A DNA stretch of 64,000 nt from contig JAFCMP010000089.1 of assembly GCA_017506865.1 (NCBI GenBank), positions 62,001 to 126,000 of the forward strand, written 5' to 3'. Below, piece by piece: positions 42,092 to 53,320 of the stretch. The notes under the pieces were generated by a model. The model ran no database searches and was not told where the DNA came from. It worked only from the letters and a program-made list of their open reading frames with translations. The stretch is from Tribonema minus (Eukaryota; Sar; Xanthophyceae; Tribonematales; Tribonemataceae). Within the stretch, counting starts at the first letter, position 1. Each line of letters starts with the position of its first letter. The position numbers and the translations under genes were made by a program.

Positions 42092-45000
42092 TCACACCAG
42101 CGGCCGCTCAAACATCCCTGTCGCCGTCCAGTCCGGCGTCTTGAGCACGCGCCCGCCGCTCATCACGTAGCGCAGCGCGAGGCCGTCGGCGGGGTCGAGC
42201 GCGAGCAGGTCCGCGTCGCCGCCCACGCGCAGGCGCCCCTTGCCGCGCAGCCGCGCCGCGTCCGCGGGGTTCGCCGTGAACGGCGCCAGCGCGTAGCGCA
42301 GCGCCTCGCCGCCGCCGTAGTGCAGGCGCCGCAGCAGCGCGAGCGACGCGGACGGCGGCGCGACGCTGTAGCCGACGACCCTGCCCTGCGCGCGCAGCGG
42401 CGGCGGCGCGGCGGCGCGCGCGCGTGTGTGCGGGGGGGGAGATTAGCGGCGGTGCTCGGGAGGATGTGGCGCTGCAAGAGTGGGACGTACAATCGATGGA
42501 TGCAGAAGGTGCAGACGCCCCCTCTCGCCGAACCGTGGGAATGGTGCCGAAAGGGCGTATGGCGGCCGTGCAGGGCATGCGCTGCTGCGGTGATTCCGCG
42601 GCGACACCAGACTACAGCAGGTGGAGAGCTCAGCGACGGTGCGTGCGTCGCGCCGCACGAGCCCCCAGCAGTCGCGCCAGAAACCAACTCAGGCAAGTCC
42701 GACCGCGTGCGTCATATACGCACATGCGCGCATGTCAAAACTTCAGCTACTTGAAGTACCGCGCATGCGCGCGCGCACCTGCGCGTCGAACTCCGGCTGG
42801 CTGCCGTACGCATCCGAGGAGCACAGCATGCGCGCCGTCGCGGGTATGCCCTCGTTCCAGTACCCCAGCAGCGCCTGCTCCGTGGCGGGCTCGCCGGAGG
42901 TGAAGTCGACGTAGCCGCCCGCGCGCAGCCACTCCTTGCCCTGTCGCAGCGTGCGGAGGGGAGTGGGGGGAAGGGCAAGGGGCGGGGGGGGGGGTCCAGT
43001 CAGTGGAAGTGCCGGGGAAGATCAAAGAAGCCCCCACGTATCTAGAGCTCTTGAAGTACATCAGAGCCCCTTGACAACCCGCAAGAGTGGGGGGGGGGGG
43101 GGGGGGACATTGGGGGGTTTGAGCTGCTGGTTGGTGGGTCTCCAACTGGACTCCAACTGAACTGTCGGCGGCACCTGCCTCTTCGGTCAGCTGTGGGCTC
43201 CACGACATGCGGGCTTCAGCATGACACGGCCAATTGCGCGGCGTAAAACCTGCTGAGCGGTGACACGGTTTCTAACCTAGACCTCACCCTGACTTCAACC
43301 CCACACCCTTTCAGCACATACCCTAGACCTAACCCTAACCCCATACCCTAGACCAAACCCTAACGCTAACCCTCAACGCTTCCAGCACATGCCCGGCTTC
43401 TTTTCCAGCGACTCACCTCTTCGATCAGCTGCGGGCTGCGCGACATGTGCGTCGGTATCACGTTCGTGATGGGGATGTCGGAGGCGCTGGACCTGCCGGG
43501 CGCGACGACGTCCCACAGCGGCGCAAGGCCCGCCGGACCGGAGCCCATGTGGCAGTACATCACTCCAGCCTGTACGGTTCAGTAAGTACAAGTAAGTACA
43601 GTACAGTGCAGTACATCAGTACATCTGGGCCCACGTGGCAGTGTGGTGCAGTACATCAGTACGTGTGATGTGCCCGGAGCCCATGTGGCAGTACATCACT
43701 CCAGCCTGCACCGTACTGTACAGTACATCACAGTACATCAGTACACCGGCGCCCACGTGGCAGTACAGTGTTACATAAGTACGTGTGATGTGCCCGGAGC
43801 CCGTGTGGCAGTACATCGCTTCAGGCTGCGCAGTATAGAGACAGAAGATGTCACACTTTCAAGTGTTGGTTGGCAAAACGCGGTGAGTGGGGACTGGGGC
43901 GTTCATGCACAGAGTCCAGACATAGCACAGCATGAGCCGTTGTCTTACGGATCCCTTGGTGTGCGTGCAGAAGGAAGTGCTTCAAGACTTCAGGGCGTGT
44001 GGCGAGCACCCAACGAACAGCATACTCTTCGTCTCCGCATGGCTGCTCCATGCAGTATGAGGTATTGGACGCGGCTGCTTTGAGGGCTCAGACTGAGCCA
44101 TGCCAGCCCTATTGTCGAGCGCTGCCTCGCCCCAACTTCAATGTGGTGACCATCGCTCAGCCGCCCACGGGACGGCGCATGGCACACCAGTGCAAGGAGT
44201 GAGCATTTCGCCATTGCGCTCGATGCGAGCACTCATGAAACGGATTCTACCAACTTCAATGGGCGAAGCGCAAGCTTGCATCAATGCTCACATGCACTTC
44301 AGCCTTTGTACTTCAACGGAGCGCTGCCTCCACGTCCAGCTGCGGCCACAGAGGCGCCCGTGCAAGGAACAGCATTATTATACGTGTGAGTGTAAGCGGC
44401 ACGGTGGCCGGTTGACACGGCGCGCTGCGCTGGAGATGCATCGCCCCACGTTGCACGTGCGAACATGCAGGCTTTCCTGTATGGAGCCACTTCGAGCTCT
44501 GCAATTGAGGGGTTTGGCGCGTTCTCGCATCACGCGCACTGGGCGACTTTCCACCAAGTCAGATCTAAATTAGTTCAACTAACGGTGCTGCTGAGCAGCG
44601 CTGCCGCTCCTCGAACTTTGTTGTACTTTATGCTTTTACAGATATAATTCGACAGCAAGAGGTTGGTGGCAGAGATGAAGCTGAACTTGTTGACTGACCT
44701 TTGAAGTTTGATCAAGAAGTTGAACTACATGTATTTATTCGATGCGCACGCGAGGCAGCGCACCTTGCCGGAGAGCAGGCCCGCCACGCGCGCGTCGCTG
44801 GCGATGCGCCTCAGCTCGTCCGTCGTCGGCGCGGAGCTGCGGTGGTCGCTAATGGCGACCTGCCGAAGAGGGGGGTACATAGGGGGGGGTGAGGCAAGTG
44901 GGGTAGGTAGGTAGCATAAGGGTTACCATGGTGACGATGCGCACGTGGGCATGGGGCGCGACAGGCGCAGCGGTGAGTGCATGAGGGATGCAGCGTCTCA

Positions 45001-47357
45001 GCCTTGGAAGGCATCGGAAGCATCGAGCGTGTGAGGCAGGCGGAAAGTGCGAGTTGAACTTCGAGCAAATTTACGTGAAGCGTCATCACTTGAAGTTACG
45101 GGCAGTAGCAGCAGCGGCTCGCTTGCTCCCCACGCCGATGACCTCCTCCGCCGCCGTGTCGTCGCGCCACGCGCAGCCGTAGCAATCGCAGTCACTACAG
45201 AAGAACCTGAGCAGCACCGCCTCCGTGCCCGAGATCCCATTGACGGTCCCACTTCAAGTTCACAGCGGCGCAAGCGTGTGCGGAGCGGCGGCGCCTCACC
45301 TCCCGCACGCCAATCACCATCTCCATCGCCACGACATTGCGACGCGCGCGGCCACAGCACTCGAAGCAAACCACATGTACCTGCAGCGCCACCCTCCACC
45401 CCCCCCCCCATATATTATACTTCAAGTATAATGTATGAAGTATGAGCTTACTTCAAGTTGCAAGCGAGCGGGGCGCGTGGACGCGCGGAACAGCGGCGGC
45501 GCCTCACCTCCCCCACGCCGATCACCTCCTCCACCGCCATGACGTCGCGCCGCGCGCAGCCCGTGAGCGTCGGCGGCGGCACCTCCATCGCTGCGACTAC
45601 TTCAATGTTTTCTTTTGAAGTAGAAAGCGGACTGGTGGCTCACCTCCCCCACGCCGATGACCTCCTCCACCGCCATGACGTCGCGCCGCGCGCAGCCCGT
45701 GAGCGTCGGCGGCGGCACGGCGTACGCGCCCGTCCACATGTACGCGCTCAGCCCCTCCTCGCGCAGCGCCTTGACCTTGGCCAGCAGCGCCAGCGGCGCG
45801 CGCGCAACGGCGTCCGTGCCGAGCACGCCCACGCACGTCGTGATGCCCGCCTCCACGATCTCCGAGAGCTGCGCCTCGGGCGTGCGGCTGCGGAAGCCCG
45901 CCTCGCCGCCGCCGCCCGCGAGGTGCCTGCCGGGCGGAGGGGGAGGAGGGGGGGGCATAAGAATGAATAACACCTTCACACCTGTTTCCTGGGATCAGTC
46001 TAGGTGCTGGCCGCTTGCTCGCCACTGGTGGCCCTTGCACCACTGCCCCCCCCCCCCCCGGGTGCCCCTACCCCCTCCCCCCCCCTTCATCCCTCTCCTG
46101 TGGCAACAGGTATGCAAAGCGCCCCCCCACCTCCCCATCAGCGGGCGGTGAGCGGGGGAGGGCGAGGGTGGTCAGAACGTCACGACGGCCGCCTGCGGCG
46201 GATGCTGCAGCTCGTGCAGTAGGCCAAGTACTCTGAATGCTGCAAGACATATGATGACATTGCAAGGCAGCAGCGGAAGCTGTGACACTGGCGGCCGTCA
46301 CCAGCCGGGAGCGCCAGGTGAGGCTGGGCGGTCCTGTGCCGCCGCATGGCGGCCGTGTTTGCCTACATGCCACGCGCTTGGAGTGTGAGCAGCAATGGTT
46401 GGCCCTGCATGCAGTGCATGGCATGCGCGTACGCGCTCACGCGGATTTTATGCCTTTGTGCAGGCAATGCGTACATGGCAAACGGACGCACCTGCAGATT
46501 AGATCTGTTTGAAGTTGCCATACTGCACGCAGTAATGTGAAATCATGGACGCCAACTAGCGCTGCGCCTGACGCTGGCATGGCAAGCCGCCACATGGCGA
46601 TCATCACGTCATCACCGCTCGTGAATGTTCGTGAGGTGCTCATTGATGCAAGAGAGAGAGAGCTCAGGTAGCCCAGCAGTAAACGTGGCCTATTGACCGC
46701 GCAAGTGATGCCGGTCCACGTATCGTGGCGGATTGTGGCTGCTTACCAGCATGTGAGGTAGCTCAAACATTGCTTCAGGCAAAGTTCACTGCTGTCACTG
46801 AGTGGATTTCTCTACTTAAAGCTCATTTGAAATTCCCTGCGTCTGAATCCAATGACTGGGTTGGCACCATCAAAGGAGTTCCAACGTGTCGCTTGCTTGC
46901 GACTGCTTGGAGCACTTCTCGGAACTGGCATCAAAATTTAAAGGCGCAGGATCCGTTTTGAGTGCGCTCTTTGACAGTGAGGGCAGCTGCACGGTCCTCG
47001 GGTGCCAGTAGAAAGCAGCAAGCCGACCAGTGTAGGCAGCATGATCTGCAGCACTCCTCTAGGCAACAGCAACTCTCTCATTCGGCATTTTCAAAAGGCT
47101 CACATGTGTATGTCCACGAAGCCAGGCACGATGATCAAGCCAGATACATCCAGCACGCTGACAGACGGACCAGTCAAGGTGCTGCGGGTGCTGGCATCTG
47201 CGGATATCTCTATGATCTTGGTGCCCGCCACAACCACCTCCGCTCCTTCGCCGAGAGGCGCTCGCCCAGGCTCACAGTGCACTTCAACCGCTCCCGTCAG
47301 GCGTATTACTGGCTCAAACTCAGGCTGCATCCTTCGGGTGCCGCGGATTATAACCAT
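42092..47357 (-). CDS. iadA: Isoaspartyl dipeptidase (beta-aspartyl peptidase, amidohydrolase family)
   Basis: Exons (minus): 47357-47104, 45926-45644, 44859-44764, 43569-43417, 42940-42779, 42385-42092. All phases agree; 413 residues, against about 390 in bacteria. It should hydrolyse isoaspartyl dipeptides formed by protein ageing, using a two-metal centre. Order: VVAGTKIIEISADA, VPGFVDIHMHLAGGGGEAGF (metal-binding H-x-H, split by intron 1), SRTPEAQLSEIVEAGITTCV, GVLGTD, VKALREEGLSAYMWTGAYAV, VEEVIGVGEVAISDHRSS (conserved Glu and SDHRSS), VMYCHMGSG (metal His), ITNVIPTHMSRSP (metal His), SSDAYGSQPEFDAQ (catalytic Asp), and a C-terminal GDADLLALDPADGLALRYVM. All expected metal ligands are present, so it is probably active. 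No targeting peptide was seen. The family is mostly bacterial, so transfer is possible, but the introns show long residence. Confidence 0.92.
43165..43215 (-). repeat. Donor-side echo of dipeptidase exon 4
   Basis: The plus strand ctcttcggtcagctgtgggc near 43171 copies the exon end at 43417 onward (ctcttcgatcagctgcgggc). The predicted peptide SWSPQLTEE mirrors SRSPQLIEE. The GTGAG donor is lost in the copy. Confidence 0.85.
43300..43376. repeat. Degenerate telomere-like CCCTAA block in an intron
   Basis: Repeated acctaaccctaacc and accctagacc variants lie within dipeptidase intron 4 between the real exon 4 donor and its echo. They resemble the CCCTAA blocks of the kinase introns. Confidence 0.7.
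43600..43835 (-). repeat. Acceptor-side echoes of dipeptidase exon 4
   Basis: The exon start (plus strand catgtggcagtacatcactc, then cagcctg at 43569) is repeated near 43682-43712 and 43801-43830. Shorter copies with ccacgtggcagt lie near 43631 and 43751. In translation the echoes read GVMYCHMGSG or MYCHVGAG before diverging. They lie upstream of the real exon. Confidence 0.9.
45128..45590 (-). repeat. Three donor-side echoes of dipeptidase exon 2
   Basis: Exon 2 ends at 45644 (plus strand ctcacctcccccacgccgat). Copies lie at 45504-45590 (nearly identical over more than 80 bases, donor intact), 45296-45352 (diverged, donor intact) and 45128-45180 (donor lost). Similarity falls with distance from the real exon. 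The first two echoes also share upstream agcggcggcgc sequence. Confidence 0.93.
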
Positions 47358-47596
47358 GGTCACGCTAGATGATCTGCAAACTTAACGGCAACTTCATGTC
47401 GAAGTTACGATGACTTCAAGTGCGACTTTGTAGAACGACCGACCCCATCGCATGCTGGCAAAGATGACAGCTTGGTCGTAACAGCGCTGCCTGGAAAAAC
47501 TGGCCGCAAGCGCCCCTGCGTCGTCAGCGTTCCACAGCTGTAAAGGCTGAAAGACAGAAGCCGGATTGCACTTAGAAGGCTACATACAGAGAGAGC
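47358..47596. promoter_or_regulatory. Probable bidirectional promoter, isoaspartyl dipeptidase/mARC
   Basis: Only 239 bp separate the divergent ATGs at 47357 (minus) and 47597 (plus). No core element is recognisable. A shared regulatory region is the simplest reading. Confidence 0.55.
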
Positions 47597-49119
47597 ATGT
47601 CTTTTGAGTCCCTGAGCCACCTGCTCGGAGGGGAGGACCCTGACCTCACGCTGGTGGTCACGGGCGTCGTCCTGAGCATCTCGGTGGTGGCTCTGTGCTG
47701 GCTGTTCCCTTGCCTGCCAGATTCGAGGAGCTCCAAGAAGGACGAACCCTACTACGGCACCGAGGCAGCGGAGGTCACCAGCCTCAGAGTCTACCCCATC
47801 AAGTCCTGCGCGGGCCATGAAGTAGATTGCTGGGAGCTGACAAAGACGGGGCTGAAATACGACAGAAACTGGGTCGTGGTGGGCGCGGACGGGCGCTTCC
47901 GCTCCCAGCGACGGCTCCCCAAAATGGCAGTTATCACCCCCTCCCTGCCAACCTCCGACACCGACCCCCTAATCATTAAGGCCCCGGGCATGCCAGAGCT
48001 CGTGGTGCCCGCACGGCGGCGCGGCGATCCAGGCGCGAAGGAGGTCCCCGTCGGTGTCTGGGGCGACCAGTGCACGGGGATAGACCAGGGGGAGGAGACC
48101 GCGACATGGCTCAGCAGGTGCCTCGGCGAGCCGGGCTTGCGGCTGCTGCGGTACGACGACGCGTTCACGCGCGGCACGGACCCCGCATACGGCCGCGGCT
48201 TCTTCACGGCGTACTCGGACGGCTTCCCGCTGCTGCTGGCGAGCGAGGAGTCCCTGGAGGACCTGAACGCGCGCCTCGCGCAGCCCATAGGCATGGAGCG
48301 CTTCCGCCCAAACGTCGTCGTGGAGGGGATGGGCGCGTGGGCGGAGGACGCGTGGACCAAGGTCGCCGTCGGCGACGTCGTCATGCGCGTCGTCAAACCG
48401 TGCGACCGGTGTCAGGTGCCGACCATCGATCAGGTGCGCGTCTGGTGGCACGTTTTGCGGCTGACGATGCGCTTGCGGGCGCGCTCGTCGTTGCGCGGAA
48501 TGCATGTAGCTGGCTGGCATTATGGCGCATGCGCGCTGGGCGCGGCGCTTCTTTATTGAGAGGCTGAGCACTGTCGATTGTTGAGCGTCGCTGCGAAGCG
48601 CCTGCCCGCGCATGCGCACATGTCGGTGTCAGCGTGCTCAGGCCAGCAGCATCCCCTGTTTCACGCCACGTGTGGAATGGAGTGGTGCACAACTTCAAGT
48701 CTATTGCCGGCCACTGGCACGGCTGCTGCCGCTGAGCCAGCATCAACATTCTCGATTGAGGACCTGCTGCTGCATTCTAACATGCATATGCGAAGACCTG
48801 CTGCTGTAACTACCGCCTGTGCTGCCGCCGCCGCTGCCGCCGCCGCTGACGCTGCCACTGCTACCGGCGCCGCAACCCGCAGAGCACGGGTACCAAGACG
48901 GGCGCGGAGCCGACGGCGACGCTGCGCGCGTTCCGCACTGGCGCGCACCTCGGCATGGCCGACGAAAAGGTCGCGTCCGCCGTCTTCTTCGGCCAGAACG
49001 TGCTGCACGAGGGGGGGCGCGGCGCGCTGCGCGTGGGCGACCGCGTGGAGGTGCTGCGCGTGCGGGTGCGGCAGCCGCCGCCGCCCAAGGCCGCCGCCGC
49101 CGCCGCCAAGCAGGAGTGA
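47597..49119 (+). CDS. mARC-type molybdenum amidoxime-reducing protein (MOSC domain)
   Basis: Exons 47597-48433 and 48883-49119, phase 0, 357 residues. It starts MSFESLSHLLGGEDPD, then one membrane helix (LVVTGVVLSISVVALCWLFP), the usual N-terminal anchor. The MOSC N-terminal barrel begins VTSLRVYPIKSCAGHEVDCW and contains GLKYDRNWVVVG and RFRSQRRLPKMAVI. The MOSC core has FRPNVVVEG, and KPCDRCQVPTIDQ includes the cysteine expected to bind molybdenum. Exon 2 has PTATLRAFRTG, VFFGQNVLHEGG and LRVGDRVEVLRV. These proteins take Mo cofactor and electrons from cytochrome b5 to reduce N-hydroxylated compounds; in green algae they are also linked to nitric oxide formation from nitrite. Length, anchor and ligand are all normal. 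Only one intron, and no echoes at its borders were noticed. Confidence 0.93.
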
Positions 49120-51250
49120 GCGGCGGCGACGCCGGCGACGCAGCTGCGCATGCTGCCGCCGCCTCGCGGCCAACCGGCGTGGATGCCGCCGAGCGGGGGT
49201 AAACAGCAACAGCGCACGGACTGCGGCGTGTGCTGCTGCCGCCCAGCCGGCGCGCGCGTGCGGCTGCGGAGGTGCGAAGGGACCGCGCGGCGCCGTGCGT
49301 CAGGGCTCAGCCGCCGCCGCCGCCCGCAGTTCGCCTGAGCATAAATCGCCCCTGTGCGCGGTGCACTGCTGATGAGTGGACGGAGTGCGTTGCGTGCTCG
49401 CTGGACGCGCCCATCTGCGCGCGCAGCGCTCAGAGGAAGAGAAGGGGCGGGGCGGTGGACTGCTGGAGCGATAGCGTGGTTGGAGGGGGCTAGTGGTTCG
49501 GGGGCATTCGCGCACTGTGTGCGGGAGAGTGGCAGCTCCTGTGTAATATAGCAAAGGGGCATGCTTGGAAGTGTGTGTTGTGCTCGAAGGTTGTGTCAAC
49601 CTGAAGGAAGGTGCAATCAGGTTTGTGTCCGCCGCGAACGCAGCTCGCGGCGTGACAACTTGAAGTTGGCGCTGACATGGGCACAGCGACATCAGCATGA
49701 TTGCTTGTGAACTTCCCCAGCACGAACGGCATTCCCTCGTTATTCGTGCCGGTGTGCTCTCCAAAGCACAACTGCAATACGCAGCCTACGGTATGGAGCG
49801 TTAAATCCCGTTTTTAACACCATGAATTCCATCATTGCTGCCATAATGCTACCATGTGGTACATTGAAATACATGTTGGCGGTGTCATTTTGAACTGCTC
49901 GCCCATGCGCCTTCACTTCCAAGTGTTGGCAATACACATCATGTGGATTGTGGTAGCAAGCTGATTTGCCAATCTGGGCATTTTCGCTCTTCTACCCGAG
50001 AATGGATAAAATAGTATACTTCTATGTCTACAAGCGCACAAGCGAGTGACGTACATCAGTATGCTACGGACAGAGCAGATGTAGTGTGGGCTGAAGCAGA
50101 TGGCAGGCCAACAGATGCAGTGGCATTGAGGCATTGGGGGCATGGTGATGAGCAAGTTGATGAACAGCGCGAATCGACGCATGCAGAACAGCAAATCTGC
50201 TGATTCATGACGCAGATGCAGTGGTGAATCACCAATTTTGCCATGCGAGGCATGGGGCACATAGTCCAGCATATTGGAGCAGGTGCGCGCATACGCAGCG
50301 TGCAATGCAAGGCGGCAAGACCATCAGCAGGAACAATCATCACGGCGCACGCAGAGAGCAGGGGCTTTGTGAATTTTGCTGCGTGAACAGTGAGTGTGAT
50401 ATTATCATAAATGATGTGGTCAGTGTGAAGAATTGTGTCATTTGCTGGAGGGCAGTGCAGGTCCCAAGTAAAAAGTGTGTTCAAAACGCGCAGCCATGGC
50501 GCAACGAAGAGTGACGGCAGCTCCAGCATGTCGTTGCCAATGACAGAATATGTCAGGGACTCAAATGCACGGCGACCATTGTCACCGAGACCCGCTCTGA
50601 TGCTGTGATGGCGCAGTGAATGCCAGCATTGACATGCGCATGTACTTACAGAGTTCGCTCGTATACACAAATTTATGCATAGGCCGCACAGCTGCAGGGG
50701 ACCTGCAGCTGCTGACTGCATATGTAGTAGAGGGAGTGGTGTGCATCTCGAAAATTCAACGTGCACTACCTGCTGACAGAAACAGCCAAACACCAGCCTT
50801 TGTTGCTGATGCAGCATATGTGTTGCCAGCACGCAAGTGCAGAGTTCAGGACCGGTCGCGACGGCCCTATCGGTGACGGTCGCCCTGATGACAGCAGGTG
50901 TCACGCAATGCTATACGGTATGCATGCATCAGGGAACCATCCCCCTGATGGCTGCAGTCACGGCTGTGAAGTGCGGGGGCTGTTTGCCTTTCCCGCGAAT
51001 GCAGATGACCCGCCGCTTGTGCCGCCGCTGCAGTTTTGGCCGCCGCAAGTGACAGGCGGCCATGCCGCCAACGGAATATTCAAGCGCGGCGCACCGCGCG
51101 TTTGCCGCCGCCGCTTCTGCCGACACGCGTGCTGGCCAGTGACGAACCATGCACTACTGACTGACACAGCGTGAGCGTGTGCTGTAATGGGCTGTGCTTA
51201 TATATAGGAGCGGCAACGCGCAAGTGTTGCACGCAGAGTCCCGCGGCCCA
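49120..51250. other. Intergenic; one long unexplained open frame
   Basis: GC-rich just after mARC, then dropping to roughly even composition from about 49500. The longest frame is on the minus strand at 50056-50904 (282 codons). It contains GRRAFESLTYSVIGNDMLEL and a Cys-rich C-terminal half, with no family recognised. At lower GC such a long open frame is less likely by chance, but there is no other support for it. Confidence 0.3.
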
Positions 51251-52397
51251 TCAGCCGCCCGCAATCTTGCCGCCGCCGCCGTTGGCGCTAATGCCGCCAC
51301 TGCCATTGGCGCTGGTGCCGCCGCTGCCGCCGCTGGCGCTGGTGCCGCCGTCGCCGTCGCTGCTGCCGACGCCAACCACCGCTGCTGCTCCCATGCTCCC
51401 GCGTTCCTCGCTATACAGTAGCGCCGCGCCGCGCTTGCCGCGCCGCCGCGAGAGGTAGTACCAGAGCTCCACCAGCGCGCAGTTGAAGAAGACGCTCAGA
51501 AACACAACGTACGAGAACATGAGCTGGCGCTCCTCCTGCGTCAGCGCGCCCTCGTGCGCGGCGCCGCAGAAGCGCGCCAGCAGCCCCCCTGCCGTCCCCC
51601 CTCGCTCCGCCGCCGCCGCCGCCGCATCAAATACAGCCCCGGGCGAGGCAAAGGGGGGATCGAGAGCGGCGCCGGCGCACAGTGCGGCGCGCGCCGCGGA
51701 GCGCGCATTGAAGTAGACGCTCCGCGCCTGCAGCGCGAGGCGCTGCGTGCTGACAGCGTGCCCGATGGCGACGTGGTGGAGGGCGGCGCGGCGGTGCGCG
51801 GCAAAGGCGCGGCGGCGCGCGCAGCCTACGGCAACGGCGCCGGTCGCGAGGAAGGCGAGCGCGGTGAACGCGGTGCGCGCGTAGATGGCGGTCTTGTGCG
51901 CCTCGACGTGCGAGAAGCCGGCCTGGGGGTGGGGGGGGGGTGGGGGAGGGGGGGATGATGAACGCTGACGGATGCAGGATGTGGACACGCAAGCGCGTGG
52001 TGTAGGCGTACGCAGGTGCCGGCGACACATCCCCCCCATTTGAGCTGGACAGCGGCATGTATGTATGTATGGGTGTGCTTGTAGGTGAGCATGGCGGTCA
52101 CAAGCAGGGCCCTGCACGCGTCAGAGTTCTAGCGCGCGCTTGCTGAACCGCCGACCCTCATGGCTTCGCTCAACCCTCTTGGCCTGCCGACTGCCGCCGC
52201 AAAAACTGCAGTGAGAGGCGCTCCCCTCTTAGGGGACTGGCGCAGCGGAAGCATCAGTGCTCAACTTGTTGTGCACGATCTTGCAGGACCCAGGGCGGCT
52301 CCCATCAGCACGAGCACGCACTCCACATTAAGCAGTGCCGATGCTCAACTTCACATGTGTATGCAGACCCAGCGGCGTCCACCAGCGCAAGCAGCAC

Positions 52398-52429
<32 letters not shown>

Positions 52430-53320
52430 GTGCCAGGCATCAGGCAGCAGCGCTCACATTCTTGTACATGATGTCAAATACGCCGGCCATCATGACGACG
52501 TCGAGCAGCACGAAGGCGTAGCCGAGGCGCCGGTGCGCGCGCGGGCGCCGCGCGCGGAAGCCGGCGTTGAGCTGCAGCGCGGCAATGATCGACCACGGCA
52601 CCGCGAGCAGCATGTGCCCGTAGCGGCCGAGGGGCGTGCGGCCGTAGTGCGCGGAGAAGGGCACCTTGCTGTCGTAGAAAGGGACGTCGTTGTCCTGGGG
52701 GGCGGGAGAGAGCGGCACGCGGAGTTGGCGTGAGTGGTGCGGAGATTGGTGTGCGAGGAGGGGGGCAGTGGGGGGGGGGGCAGGTAGGACCGCAACTTGA
52801 AGTCGTAAAGGGTTACGTTCCCGACAGATCAGATATAATTCACTTGGCATGTTGCCTGAGCAGCAGCGCGGAACGCAGTTGGTCGATGTTGACACCGTGC
52901 ATGCGTCACCAGGGCTTACTGCACTGCAAAGACGTGGCGATTTGCGGGTGTTTGGTGGCAGCTCGAAACGAACAGGACAGCACGGCGTAGATGGGGACGC
53001 CGCCGCTTGCAAGCACCGTTTCTGATGCTATGCAGTACCGTGCAGTTCTGGACTAGAAAACTCACGAAGCACAAATGCATGCAACGAGATCGTACCTGAA
53101 GGCTGTGCGAGAACATGTAGGTCAGACGCGGCAGGACGCCAGGGAACGTGCCGACAAATGGGCTCCGCAGAAATATCGTGTGCAGCACAATGACGGCTGC
53201 AAATTGCCACAGCAGCCACGTCCCCACCCGCGCCATCCACCGCGCTGCTTTTGATTGCATGTCGCCGGCTTCAGCAGCCATCGTTGACAAACTCCTGACA
53301 AAAGCAAGCAAATAGCGCAT
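51251..53320 (-). CDS. Multi-pass membrane protein, DUF2306-like
   Basis: Exons (minus): 53320-53096, 52694-52458, 51922-51251. All phase 0; 377 residues, stop TGA. At least five hydrophobic segments: WLLWQFAAVIVLHTIFL, MLLAVPWSIIAALQLNAGF, LGYAFVLLDVVMMAGVFDIM, a segment after HKTAIYART, and YVVFLSVFFNCALVELWYYL. Exon 2 has RTPLGRYGHMLLAVPW and RRPRAHRRLGYA; the His and Arg spacing resembles DUF2306 membrane proteins, whose role is unknown. The C terminus is a Gly/Ser/Ala repeat (GGTSANGSGGISANGGGG), probably disordered. A second ATG at codon 14 (53281) could be the true start. Introns carry long G/C runs, including 30 C at 52400-52429 on the plus strand. Confidence 0.65.
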
